Below, piece by piece: positions 51,999-60,061 of a DNA stretch of 64,000 nt. Both the position numbers and the translations under genes were made by a program. The notes under the pieces were generated by a model. That model saw only the letters and a list, made by a program, of their open reading frames with translations, was not told the DNA's origin and ran no database searches. Location: positions 5,022,001 to 5,086,000 of the forward strand of contig NZ_CP009110.1 of assembly GCF_000739085.1 (NCBI RefSeq), given 5' to 3'. How positions within the stretch are numbered: position 1 is the first letter of the stretch; each line of letters opens with the position of its first letter. Origin of the DNA: Amycolatopsis methanolica 239. GTDB lineage: Bacteria > Actinomycetota > Actinomycetes > Mycobacteriales > Pseudonocardiaceae.

Positions 51999-52676
51999 TT
52001 ACACGTCCTCCGCCGCCGACAATCGAGCCAGAATCGTTTCAAGGTGGTCACGGGCCTGCGCGGGCGGCTGGCCGGACGCGTGCACGGCCTCGACGAGCCG
52101 GTCGGCCAGGTCGCGGAGCTTGACGTTGCTCTGCTGCGACACGCGGATGAGCAGCTCGAACGCGCCTGCCGAGTCGTGCCCGTACGCGAGCATGATCATG
52201 CCCTTGGCCTGCTCGATCGTGGCGCGCGAGGCCATCGCGCGCTGCAGCCCGGCCGCCTCGCCCGCCAGCTCGGACAGCTGCTCGGCCTCGCGGATCCGGG
52301 CCGTGGTGAGGTCGACGTAGTACCCGTGCACGCCGACGACCTCGCCGTCCTCCTCCTCGACGTCACCGACCACGACGACCGCGCGGGTGCTCTCGTCCGC
52401 GGCGAGGATGCGCTGCTGCGCGCTGAACGGCTGACCGGTGCGGCGGGCCTCGTCGAACACCGCCGCCAGCTGGCGCCGGTCGGTCGGGTGGCCGTGCTTG
52501 GTGACCAGGTCCAGGCCTGGTTCGACCGAACCGGGCTGGTAGCCGTACATCAGGTGGATCTCCGAGGACCAGGTCCACTTCGCGGCCCGGATGTCCCAGT
52601 GGTACATCCCGACCTGATCGGCGCTCTGGCCTGCGGGGAGGTCGGACAGGGGGTCCGGCTTCCGGGGCGTGGACAT
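51999..52676 (-). CDS. PAS-ANTAR RNA-binding antitermination protein
   Basis: A 225-residue protein, start ATG 52676. Residues 20-130 form a PAS-type sensory domain (VGMYHWDIRAAKWTWSSEIH, MYGYQPGS, DVEEEDGEVVGVHGYYVDLT). A coiled linker (LAGEAAGLQRAMASRATIEQ) leads into the ANTAR helices AKGMIMLAYGHDSAGAFELL and IRVSQQSNVKLRDLADRLVE, with the conserved Ala, Gly and Ser/Asn positions. ANTAR proteins bind dual hexaloop hairpins in mRNA leaders; none is seen nearby, so targets lie elsewhere. The tail (PPAQARDHLETILARL) is helical. It is a single gene. Confidence 0.87.
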   Translation of the reverse strand: MSTPRKPDPLSDLPAGQSADQVGMYHWDIRAAKWTWSSEIHLMYGYQPGSVEPGLDLVTKHGHPTDRRQLAAVFDEARRTGQPFSAQQRILAADESTRAVVVVGDVEEEDGEVVGVHGYYVDLTTARIREAEQLSELAGEAAGLQRAMASRATIEQAKGMIMLAYGHDSAGAFELLIRVSQQSNVKLRDLADRLVEAVHASGQPPAQARDHLETILARLSAAEDV

Positions 52677-52813
52677 GGGTGTACGGCTCCTGCAGTGGAG
52701 TTGCTTCGAACACGGGTGCCACGCTGCTGGACAATCCCAGGGAGCCAGATCATAGCCGGGTGATCATCCGGGGCTACGCTCCGCTGTCCGGAAATTCTCG
52801 CGTGCCGCGTTCG

Positions 52814-54004
52814 TCACACCGAAGGCTTCAAGAGGATCTTGATCGCCCCGTCCTGCTTCTGCTGGAACATCCGGTAGGCGCGCGGCGCCTCCTCGAGCGG
52901 CAGCTTGTGGGTGGCGAGGTCCTCGACGCCGAGCGGGTCGGCGTCGTCGCTCACCAGCGGCAGCACGTCGTCGATCCACCGCCGCACGTTCGCCTGGCCC
53001 ATCCGCAGCTGGATCTGCTTGTCGAACAGGTCCATCATCGGCATCGGGTCGAGCATGCCGCCGTAGACGCCGGACAGCGAGATCGTGCCGCCGCGGCGCA
53101 CCGCGGCGATGGCCTGGTGCAGCACCGCGAGCCGGTCCACGCCGCCCTTCTCCATCAGCGGCGCGGCGATCTGGTCCGGCAGCAGCCCCACCATCTGGTG
53201 GGTGAGCTTGCCGAGCGGCGCGCCGTGGGCCTCCATGCCGACCGCGTCGATCGCCGAGTCTGCGCCGCGACCGCCGGTCATCTCCCGCACCACGCCCGGC
53301 ACGTCCTTCACCGCCTTCGCGTCCACCGTGGTGAAGCCGTACCGCTCCGCCAGCGCCAGCCGCTCCGGCACCAGGTCGACGCCGATCACCTTGCCCGCGC
53401 CGCGGTGCGCGGCGATGCGGCAGGACATCTGCCCGATCGGGCCGAGCCCGAACACCACGACGCTGCCACCGTCGGGGATCCCCGCGTACTCGACGGCCTG
53501 CCAGGCGGTGGGCACGACGTCGGACAGGTAGACGAACCGCTCGTCGGTGGGGCCCTCGGGCACCTTGACCGGCCCGTAGTGGGCCTGCGGCACGCGCAGG
53601 TACTCGGCCTGACCACCGGGCACCTGCCCGTAGAGCTTGGTATAGCCGAACAGTGCGCCGCCCTTGCCCTTCTGGGTCACCTGGGTGGTCTCGCACTGCG
53701 ACTGCAGGCCCTGGTCGCACATGAAGCAGTGGCCGCAGGAGATGTTGAACGGCACCACGACGCGGTCGCCAGGCTTGATGTTCGTGACCCCGGAGCCGAC
53801 CTCCTCGACGATGCCCATCGGCTCGTGGCCGAGGATGTCGCCCTCGCCCATGAACGGCCCGAGCACCTCGTACAGGTGCAGGTCGGAGCCGCAGATGCCG
53901 GTCGAGGTGATGCGGACGATCGCGTCCGTGGGCTCCTCGATCCGCGGGTCCGGGACCTCGTCGACGCGGACGTCACGCTTGCCGTGCCAGGTAACAGCCT
54001 TCAT
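52814..54004 (-). CDS. Zinc-dependent alcohol dehydrogenase, formaldehyde-dehydrogenase-like
   Basis: A 396-residue medium-chain dehydrogenase, start ATG 54004. Catalytic-zinc block TGICGSDLHLYEVLG near residue 34 and GHEPMGIVEEVG near 58; structural-zinc cysteines in ISCGHCFMCDQGLQSQCETT near 88; cofactor loop VVVFGLGPIGQMSCRIAAHR near 183; the IGVDLVPERLALAERYG strand end gives NAD preference. The insertion and length match the glutathione-independent formaldehyde dehydrogenase-like branch. Upstream is the cold-shock-like gene on the same strand. It could oxidise aldehydes or alcohols of unknown nature. Confidence 0.87.
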   Translation of the reverse strand: MKAVTWHGKRDVRVDEVPDPRIEEPTDAIVRITSTGICGSDLHLYEVLGPFMGEGDILGHEPMGIVEEVGSGVTNIKPGDRVVVPFNISCGHCFMCDQGLQSQCETTQVTQKGKGGALFGYTKLYGQVPGGQAEYLRVPQAHYGPVKVPEGPTDERFVYLSDVVPTAWQAVEYAGIPDGGSVVVFGLGPIGQMSCRIAAHRGAGKVIGVDLVPERLALAERYGFTTVDAKAVKDVPGVVREMTGGRGADSAIDAVGMEAHGAPLGKLTHQMVGLLPDQIAAPLMEKGGVDRLAVLHQAIAAVRRGGTISLSGVYGGMLDPMPMMDLFDKQIQLRMGQANVRRWIDDVLPLVSDDADPLGVEDLATHKLPLEEAPRAYRMFQQKQDGAIKILLKPSV

Positions 54005-54041
54005 GCCCGTTCGTGTGCCCGCACGACGAGCGGGAAAACAT

Positions 54042-54410
54042 CTATCGGCCGAGCCAGCCGTGGTCGTGGACGAGTTCGAGGACGACGCGGCGCACCCGTA
54101 GGACCTCCTCGGCGGTGAGCGTCGGGACGCCGGTGAGCAGCGCCTCCGTCAGCTCGCCGCGGAAGTCGCGGGTCCCGTACGGGTCCTCGCCGTCGTCATC
54201 GCCGGCCTGGCGCACCAGCCGGATGCCCGACGCCTTGAGCCCGCGCTCGCCGTCCTCGACGGTGAACTCCACGACCACGCCGGGGGCGATGAGACGTTTG
54301 TCCACGTCGAGGTCGTTGACATGCATGAAGACGTCCTCGCCACCCCCTTCCGGCGCCACGAACCCGTACCCGCGCATGTCGTCGAAGCGGACGACCTTGC
54401 CCCTTACCAC
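54042..54410 (-). CDS. Cold-shock-domain protein with C-terminal extension
   Basis: A 122-residue protein from GTG 54410, following GGGAGGG. Residues 1-65 are a cold-shock-like OB domain: VVRGKVVRFDDMRGYGFVAP, EGGGEDVFMHVNDLD, GLKASGIRLVRQ; GYGFV and DVFMH are the RNP1 and RNP2 forms with slight change from GFGFI/DVFVH. The C-terminal 50 residues, from DFRGELTEALLTGVPTLTAE on, are helical (TAEEVLRVRRVVLELVHDHG). Such tailed CSD proteins occur in actinomycetes. The huge frame to 55334 that continues upstream is spurious. It precedes the alcohol dehydrogenase by 37 bases. Confidence 0.8.
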   Translation of the reverse strand: MVRGKVVRFDDMRGYGFVAPEGGGEDVFMHVNDLDVDKRLIAPGVVVEFTVEDGERGLKASGIRLVRQAGDDDGEDPYGTRDFRGELTEALLTGVPTLTAEEVLRVRRVVLELVHDHGWLGR

Positions 54411-54542
54411 CAGCCACCCTCCCGGCGAAGTATCGCGCCAAAGTACGCCCCTGGCCGCGCCTGCACAACGTGCAAGTGTCACGGAGCGGAACTCCGGGTA
54501 CCCGGACGGGTGGAGCCGGGTCCACTGTGGAGAGGTAACGGG

Positions 54543-54800
54543 ATGAAACTGCTGTACAAACCGCTGAGCCTGGCCGTGAGCGCGCTCGGCGGGGTGCTCG
54601 CCGGGATGCTGTTCAAGCAGGCCTGGAAGGCGGCGACCGGCGAGGACGACGCGCCGGAGGCCACGTCGTCCGACTACTCCACCAAGGAGGTGCTCCTCGC
54701 GGCGGTGCTGCAGGGAGCGATCTTCGGCGGCGTCAAGGCCGCGGTGGACCGCGCCGGCGCCAAGGCGTTCACCAAGGCCACCGGCAAGAAGCTGAACTAG
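54543..54800 (+). CDS. DUF4235 membrane protein
   Basis: An 85-residue protein from ATG 54543 with GAGAGG upstream. The sequence KLLYKPLSLAVSALGGVLAG, MLFKQAWKAATGEDDAPEAT, VLLAAVLQGAIFGGVKAAVD has two membrane helices with the KxWK motif of DUF4235, common in actinobacteria. Its TAG and the TAG of the convergent PucR gene share the same CTAG, so the two genes overlap by four bases. Role unknown. Confidence 0.85.
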   Translation: MKLLYKPLSLAVSALGGVLAGMLFKQAWKAATGEDDAPEATSSDYSTKEVLLAAVLQGAIFGGVKAAVDRAGAKAFTKATGKKLN

Positions 54801-55996
54801 CTCCGCACGGCTCTGCGGGCGCTTTCGCCGAACATGGCGAGTGCGCGCAGGGCTGTGCCGAGTTCGGCGATGTCGGACGGGTCGCTCAATGACCTGCCCA
54901 ACACGTCCGTGATGCGCTTCAACCGGTGCCGCACCGTGTTCGGGTGGCAGTAGACCCGCTCGGCGATCTGCTTGGTCGACCCGCCGCAGTCGAACCACGC
55001 GCGCAGCGTCAGCAGCAACACGTTGCCCTCCTCGCCGGGCAGCTCCAGGATCGGCCGCAGCACCTGGCCGGCCAGCTGCGCCGACGCCTCCGGGTCGCTC
55101 GCCACCAGCCCGGCCAGCGGCGACTCGTGGAACCGCGCCACGTCCTTCGTCCCCGCGGGCAGGCTCGACAGCGCGACCCGCGCGAGGTGCAGGGCGCGCG
55201 CGGTGTCGCCGAGGCCGGTGAACACCGGGCTCATCCCGACCCGGCCGCGCGGGTTCTCCCGCAGCAGCTCCAGCACCTGGTCCGGATCGCGCACCGACAC
55301 GACCCCGATCTGCAACTCCGGCGTGAGCCGCCACGCCGACGCGTGGTGCCGCTCCCGCAGCCGGACCTCGATCAGCGGCAGCGCCTCCTGGCCGAGCCCG
55401 GGGGTTTCCGCGGCGACGACGACGAACGAGCCCTCTAGCGGCAGGTCAAGCATCCGCGCGATGTCCCACAGTGTGCCCTCGGTCGTGCTGCCGCCGGTGA
55501 ACAGCGCCTCGACGAGCGCCAGCCTGCGGTTCTGCCTGGTGCGGCTGATCTCGGCCACCGTCGCGCGGTAGGTCGACGTGAGCTCCTCGATGTAGTCGTC
55601 CATCAGGTCCCAGATGGCGGTGGTCGCCGAGACCAGGGTGGCGACGTCCTGCGCGGGCGCGGTCAGCTCGACGAAGCACTGCCACACCTCGGTGAAACCG
55701 ATGCGGAACGCGCGCAACATCTCCGGCAACGGCGCCCCCGCCAGCGCGCGCTCGCGCCCGGTCGCCCGCGCCTTGGACAGGTCGGGCGCGCCGGGCTCGG
55801 CCAGTGCGCGGACGAGGAACTGCAGGTTGTCCCGGCACGAGGCGAACAGGTCGGCGTGCGAGACGAACCGCTCCTCGCGGTAGACGGCCATCTCCTCGAC
55901 GATCTGCTCGTAGGTCGCCTTGGTCATCTCCGGCAACCGCGTCATCGCCCGGCCGGCCAGGCCGGCCACCGCGGGTTCGGCGCCCGTGTACCTCAT
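54797..55996 (-). CDS. PucR family transcriptional regulator
   Basis: A 399-residue regulator, ATG 55996. The N-terminal half is helical (KATYEQIVEEMAVYREERFV, LRAFRIGFTEVWQCFVELTA), as in the RsbT/CdaR-type sensory part. The middle has a GGDEF-like degenerate domain (EGSFVVVAAETPGLGQ, GVVSVRDPDQVLELL). The C-terminal HTH_30 is LLLTLRAWFDCGGSTKQIAE and RVYCHPNTVRHRLKRITDVL near residue 335-375. Divergence is from the left; upstream lies the molybdenum hydroxylase pair on the same strand, ending behind a strong terminator. PucR proteins commonly control purine or xenobiotic catabolism genes, so the hydroxylase is a candidate target. Confidence 0.88.
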   Translation of the reverse strand: MRYTGAEPAVAGLAGRAMTRLPEMTKATYEQIVEEMAVYREERFVSHADLFASCRDNLQFLVRALAEPGAPDLSKARATGRERALAGAPLPEMLRAFRIGFTEVWQCFVELTAPAQDVATLVSATTAIWDLMDDYIEELTSTYRATVAEISRTRQNRRLALVEALFTGGSTTEGTLWDIARMLDLPLEGSFVVVAAETPGLGQEALPLIEVRLRERHHASAWRLTPELQIGVVSVRDPDQVLELLRENPRGRVGMSPVFTGLGDTARALHLARVALSSLPAGTKDVARFHESPLAGLVASDPEASAQLAGQVLRPILELPGEEGNVLLLTLRAWFDCGGSTKQIAERVYCHPNTVRHRLKRITDVLGRSLSDPSDIAELGTALRALAMFGESARRAVRS

Positions 55997-56073
55997 GAGA
56001 TGTCCGTCCTCCCCGTCGAGGGCTCGCGAGTGGACATCTAACACGAAAGTGTCCAAGGTTGCGCATTGGCATG

Positions 56074-56111
56074 ACACAGCCCCGCAATCGCGGCGGATTG
56101 CGGGGCTGTGT
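56074..56111 (-). terminator. Strong terminator after molybdenum-hydroxylase operon
   Basis: Perfect 16-bp arms 56074-56089 (ACACAGCCCCGCAATC) and 56096-56111 with a GCGGCG loop, 22 bases past the stop of the iron-sulfur subunit gene at 56134. Confidence 0.82.
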
Positions 56112-56133
56112 TGCCGCAAATGCGTTTCGCGCT

Positions 56134-56610
56134 TCACATCTTGGCGGCCGCGCTCTTCACCGCCTCGCGGATGCGGGAGTAGGTGCCGCAGCGGCAGATG
56201 TTGCGGATCTCCTCGAAGTCGGAGTCGCTGATCTCCCGTCCTTCGGCGCGGGCCTGCTTGACCTTGGCGATGGCCGCCATGATCTGGCCGGGCTGGCAGT
56301 AGCCGCACTGCGCCACGTCCCGGTCGATCCAGGCCTGCTGCATCGGGTGCAGCTCACCGGTGGCCGGGTCGGCCAGGCCTTCGATCGTGGTGATCTCGTC
56401 GTCCGGGCCGATCGCCGACACCGGGACCGAGCACGGGTTGAACGCCTTGCCGTTGATGTGGCTCGTGCACGCCTTGCACACGTTGATGCCGCAGCCGTAC
56501 TTCGGACCGGTGATGCCGAGCAGGTCGCGCAGCACCCAGAGCAACCGGACCTTGTCGTCGGTGTCGACCGTGACCCGCGTGCCGTTGACCAGGAAAGTGT
56601 GTTGGGACAA
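56134..56610 (-). CDS. [2Fe-2S] subunit of a molybdenum hydroxylase (IorA/CoxS-like)
   Basis: A 158-residue electron-transfer subunit, ATG 56610. First cluster (plant-ferredoxin type): GPKYGCGINVCKACTSHING near residue 36, with C in NPCSVPV. Second cluster: VAQCGYCQPGQIMAAIAKV near 98 and EEIRNICRCGTYSRIREAV near 135, both typical of the xanthine oxidase family small subunit. It pairs with the large molybdopterin subunit 10 bases upstream (both minus strand). No FAD subunit gene is adjacent, so the enzyme is of the isoquinoline 1-oxidoreductase two-subunit type. Confidence 0.9.
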   Translation of the reverse strand: MSQHTFLVNGTRVTVDTDDKVRLLWVLRDLLGITGPKYGCGINVCKACTSHINGKAFNPCSVPVSAIGPDDEITTIEGLADPATGELHPMQQAWIDRDVAQCGYCQPGQIMAAIAKVKQARAEGREISDSDFEEIRNICRCGTYSRIREAVKSAAAKM

Positions 56611-56620
56611 CGAAGGCTCC

Positions 56621-58945
56621 TCAGAACGTGTAGGCCAGGCCGTCGACCGGCGATTCGGGCACCGGCGGCACCTTCGGCTTCGGCTCGAAGCTCAGCGTGC
56701 CGTGGTTGATCGGGAAGCGGGTCGGCATCTTCCCCACCGCCCGGCCGTAGGCGCAGGCGGCCGCGGCGAACGAGCTGGCGACGGCCAGTTCGCCCGCGCC
56801 GCCGGGCTCACCGGTCGTGGCGGGCATGACCACGACCTCCATCTCCGGCGGCGTGTTCCACTGCCGGGTGTAGAAGTAGTTGTCCCAGCTCGCTTCCAGC
56901 GGCAGGCCGTTGTCGATGTGCAGGCTCGAGGTGAGCGCCATCGCGATGCCGTCGTTGACGCAGCCGATCGTCTGCGCCTCCAGGCCCTTCGGGTTGATCG
57001 GCAGGCCGGCGTCCACGACCGCGACGGCCTTGGTGACGCGCGGGCCGGCGACCCCGTTGCGGATCTTGCGGTTGACCGTCTCCGGGCGGCAGTCGATCTC
57101 CATCAGGACCGCGCTGACGCTCTTGTACTCGTGGTGCAGCGCGATGCCCTGTGCCGTGCCGGCGGGCATCTTCCGGCCCCAGTTACCGACCTCGGCGGCC
57201 TTGTCGAGGACCTTGCGGATGCGGTCGTCCTTGAGGAAGTTCCGGCGGAAGGTCAGCGGGTCCTGGCCCATCTTCGCGGCCAGCTGGTCGACGATCAGCT
57301 CGCGCGCGCAGACCACGTTCGGCGAGTAGACGTTGCGCATGCTGGAGGTGTGGAACTTCAGCGGCACCTCGTTGAGCAGCTGCGTGGCCGCGCCGAAGTT
57401 GTACGGCATCGACGTGGACAGCATGAACACCGTCTGGGAGAACCCGATGTCGCCGACCGGGAGCTTCGCCGCGACCGCGGTGAGGATCTCGCCTAGGCCG
57501 TGGCCGAAGTCGGTGGTGACGCTGGTGTGCCGCTGCTCGTAGCTGACGACGTTGCCGAGCGCGTGGTTGACCCGGACGCGGGAGATGCACATCGGGTGCG
57601 TGCGGCCGTGGCGGGCGTCGTCGGCGCGGTGCCACATGAGCTTGACGGGCTTGCCCATCTTCTTGGAGATCTCCGCGGCCTCGATCGCGGCGTCGCCGAA
57701 CAGCTTGCGGCCGAAGGAACCGCCGCCGGTGACGACGTGCACCTTGACCGCCGGGATGGGCAGGCCGAGCTTGAGCGCGATCTGCTCCTGGGTGGTGATC
57801 GGCGACTTGAGGCCGGACCAGATCTCGGCGCGGTCGGCGCGCACGTCGGCGATGGCGCAGTTGGTCTCCAGCGCGCTGTTGCTGGCGAAGGCGAAGACGA
57901 ACTCGGCGTCGATCGACTGGGTCAGCACCGGCGGCACGGTCATCGGGAGCGCGGCGGCGCGCAGCTTCTGCTCGACCGAGGCGTCGGTCTCACCGTCCAC
58001 TGTGCCCGGTCCCCAGTCCACCTTGAGCGCCCGGATGGCGTCGATGCACTGCCCGAAGGTCTCGGCCCGCACGGCGACGCCGGTGGAGACGGTGGCGACG
58101 TCGGTGACGCCCGGCATCGCCTTCACCTCGGCGAGGTTGCGGACGGCCTTGACGGTGCCGTTGATCGTCGGCGGCCGGCAGACCATGGTCGGCTTGGCGT
58201 TCGGGACCTGGAGGTCCATGGTGAACTGCTTGCGCCCGGTGACCGCGTCGAGCGCGTCGATGCGGCCGGTGGGCTTGCCGATGATGCGGAACTCGGAGGT
58301 CTTCTTCAGCGTCGCGCTGGTTTCCTCGGTGCGGGCGCTGGCGGCGGCTTCGGCGAGCGAGCCGTAGGTCGCGGTGCGGCCGGTGGCGGAGCGGATGACG
58401 CCGTCGCGGGTGGTGAGCGTGGCGGCGTCGACCTTCCACTGCTCGGCGGCGGTGGCCAGGAGGCGGGCGCGCGCGATGGCGGCCGCGGTGCGGACCGGGG
58501 TGTAGAGGGAGCGCACCGAGTTGGAGCCCCCGGTGAGCTGGTTGAAGACCAGTTCGGGGCGGGCGTCGGCGAGGTTGACGCCCACCTTGCTCAGCGGCAG
58601 GTCCATCTCCTCGGCGATGAGCATCGCGATGGTGGTGGTGATGCCCTGTCCGACCTCGGCGCGCGGCACCGCGAAGGAGACCGTGTCGTCGCGGTTGAGC
58701 TGGATCGCGATGAGGTTGGAGGTCGGCATCGCCGCGAGCGTCAGGGCGTCGCCGAGGTCCAGGATGTCGGCGGCCCCGGGGAGGGTGGGGATCGCGGCTT
58801 CGGCCGGGGCCGGGGAGGCCAGATCACCGCCGAGCTTCGCCGCGACCGCGAGGGTGGGCGCCGCGAGGAGGTAGCCGAGGAACCGGCGCCGTTCCAGGGA
58901 CGGAGCACCGTCCCCGGACGCGGGCGATCGCCGTTGATGCGCCAT
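56621..58945 (-). CDS. Molybdopterin-binding large subunit, isoquinoline 1-oxidoreductase type, Tat-exported
   Basis: A 774-residue subunit, ATG 58945. The N-terminus carries a twin-arginine export signal: ERRRFLGYLLAAPTLAVAAK. Domain 1 has VPRAEVGQGITTTIAMLIAE; the molybdopterin regions include TGGSNSVRSLYTPVRTAA, GSFGRKLFGDAAIEAAEISK near residue 425, TSMPYNFGAATQLLN and GCVNDGIAMALTSSLH. The active-site glutamate is in GEPGGAGELAVASSFAAAA near 738. The two-subunit form (with the 2Fe-2S protein, no FAD subunit) and Tat signal match IorB-type oxidoreductases that hydroxylate N-heterocycles or oxidise aldehydes outside the cytoplasm, with electrons passing to a membrane acceptor. Substrate unknown. 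Confidence 0.87.
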   Translation of the reverse strand: MAHQRRSPASGDGAPSLERRRFLGYLLAAPTLAVAAKLGGDLASPAPAEAAIPTLPGAADILDLGDALTLAAMPTSNLIAIQLNRDDTVSFAVPRAEVGQGITTTIAMLIAEEMDLPLSKVGVNLADARPELVFNQLTGGSNSVRSLYTPVRTAAAIARARLLATAAEQWKVDAATLTTRDGVIRSATGRTATYGSLAEAAASARTEETSATLKKTSEFRIIGKPTGRIDALDAVTGRKQFTMDLQVPNAKPTMVCRPPTINGTVKAVRNLAEVKAMPGVTDVATVSTGVAVRAETFGQCIDAIRALKVDWGPGTVDGETDASVEQKLRAAALPMTVPPVLTQSIDAEFVFAFASNSALETNCAIADVRADRAEIWSGLKSPITTQEQIALKLGLPIPAVKVHVVTGGGSFGRKLFGDAAIEAAEISKKMGKPVKLMWHRADDARHGRTHPMCISRVRVNHALGNVVSYEQRHTSVTTDFGHGLGEILTAVAAKLPVGDIGFSQTVFMLSTSMPYNFGAATQLLNEVPLKFHTSSMRNVYSPNVVCARELIVDQLAAKMGQDPLTFRRNFLKDDRIRKVLDKAAEVGNWGRKMPAGTAQGIALHHEYKSVSAVLMEIDCRPETVNRKIRNGVAGPRVTKAVAVVDAGLPINPKGLEAQTIGCVNDGIAMALTSSLHIDNGLPLEASWDNYFYTRQWNTPPEMEVVVMPATTGEPGGAGELAVASSFAAAACAYGRAVGKMPTRFPINHGTLSFEPKPKVPPVPESPVDGLAYTF

Positions 58946-60061
58946 CGAGAGTGTCCTTCCGAGATCCACGTTGATCGCGGTCACGATAAGAATCGGGGTC
59001 GACGGTGGTCAACGATCCGTAGCCGTGCCGGGGCATCTCTGTGACCGGATGACAGTCTCGTACCACACAACTGTGACGCGGACACAGCCGAACGTCGTAT
59101 CCGGTTGCGCCGGACGGCCCACTGATCGCGACGGTCGATCAATGGCTGGGGTGCGTGCCCGCGTTTGCGGCGAGAGAGGTAGCTGCGTCGGCGGACGAGG
59201 GGCCCTCTCGCGGGGTGCATGGCTGGGCTCCTCGCGTGGGCACGACCGGCCCACTCGCGCGGGCACGACTGGCCACCTCGCGCGTAGGAGCGCCGGCACC
59301 TCTCGCGTGGGCACGACCGGCCCACTCGCGCACACGACTGGCCACCTCGCAAGGGCACGGACGAGCCTCCCGCGCCTACACGACCGGCACTCTCACGCGG
59401 ACACGACTAGCCACCTCGGGCAGACTCGACGCGCACACTCGCTCGGGCACGACCTGCACCCGCGCTCGGGCTCGACTGGCTACCTCGCAGGGGCACGGCT
59501 GGCCCTCCCGCGCGGGCGCGATCGGCACTCCCGCGCAGACGCGGCTGGCCACTCACGAGGGGACGACCGGCACTCTCACGAGGACGCGGCTGGCCGCTCA
59601 CGAGGGCACGACCGGCCCACTCGCGCAGGCGGGACTGGCCCACTCACGAGGGCACGACCCGCCGCGCGGACACGACTGGCACCTCGCGAAGGCACGACGC
59701 GCGGCGCGGACATGAGTGGCGCTCTCGCTCGTGCACGAGTGGCCCACTCGCGCCTGCACGATTGACCCCTTCGCCCGAGCCCGACTGAACCCCTCGCCCG
59801 AGCCCGACTGAACCCCTCGCCCAAGCCCGAACGCGGGTCCCTCGCGCCCCCGCAACCCGCCCCCGCAGCCCCACGACGAGCCCTCCGCACGCCGCGGCCG
59901 GTCCCCTCGCGCCCCGCGACCGGCCCTCCGCGCCCCGCGACCGGCCCCTCGCACCCCCACGACCGGCCCCCTCGGCACACCTCAGCCCCGCCACACCCCC
60001 ACCCCACCCCGCACCAAACGAGGGCGGAGGCCCCCAGCCCCCGCCCTCGTCCGCACGAACC
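58946..60061. other. Long gene-free region with minisatellite
   Basis: About 1.1 kb between two same-strand genes. The right part downstream of the start of the molybdenum hydroxylase (58946-59100) holds its promoter and lower-GC sequence (GATAAGAATCGG, CACACAACTG). From 59238 to 59978 the sequence is a degenerate tandem array. Open frames here run on both strands at once and have no ribosome sites or family matches, so none is called. Confidence 0.6.
59238..59978. repeat. Degenerate tandem array of about 23-bp units (minisatellite)
   Basis: About 27 units from 59238 to about 59850 fit a consensus like GGCACGACYGGCCCACTCGCG; lengths vary from 18 to 25 bases, mostly 22-24. Units alternate CGACCGGC and CGACTGGCC cores. 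After 59850 a C-rich continuation has shorter units of the form CTCGCGCCCCGCGACCGGC. The period is not a multiple of three, so the array is not shaped by protein coding. No spacers of unrelated sequence are present, so it is not a CRISPR. Confidence 0.75.

Noticed and set aside
52756..52771. CCGGGTGATCATCCGG palindrome as an operator
   Set aside because: Imperfect and in a gap between two same-strand genes, without a clear promoter; may be chance in GC-rich DNA.
54042..55334. 430-codon fusion of cold-shock domain with upstream sequence
   Set aside because: The upstream part overlaps the PucR gene in another frame; the cold-shock protein has its own GTG and ribosome site.
58971..59765. 264-codon open frame on the plus strand across the minisatellite
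   Set aside because: No ribosome site, composition of repeats (Thr-Gly-His-Leu) only, and equally long frames exist on the other strand.
59238..59850. Possible CRISPR array
   Set aside because: The units are contiguous, diverged and have no unique spacers; no cas genes in the window.
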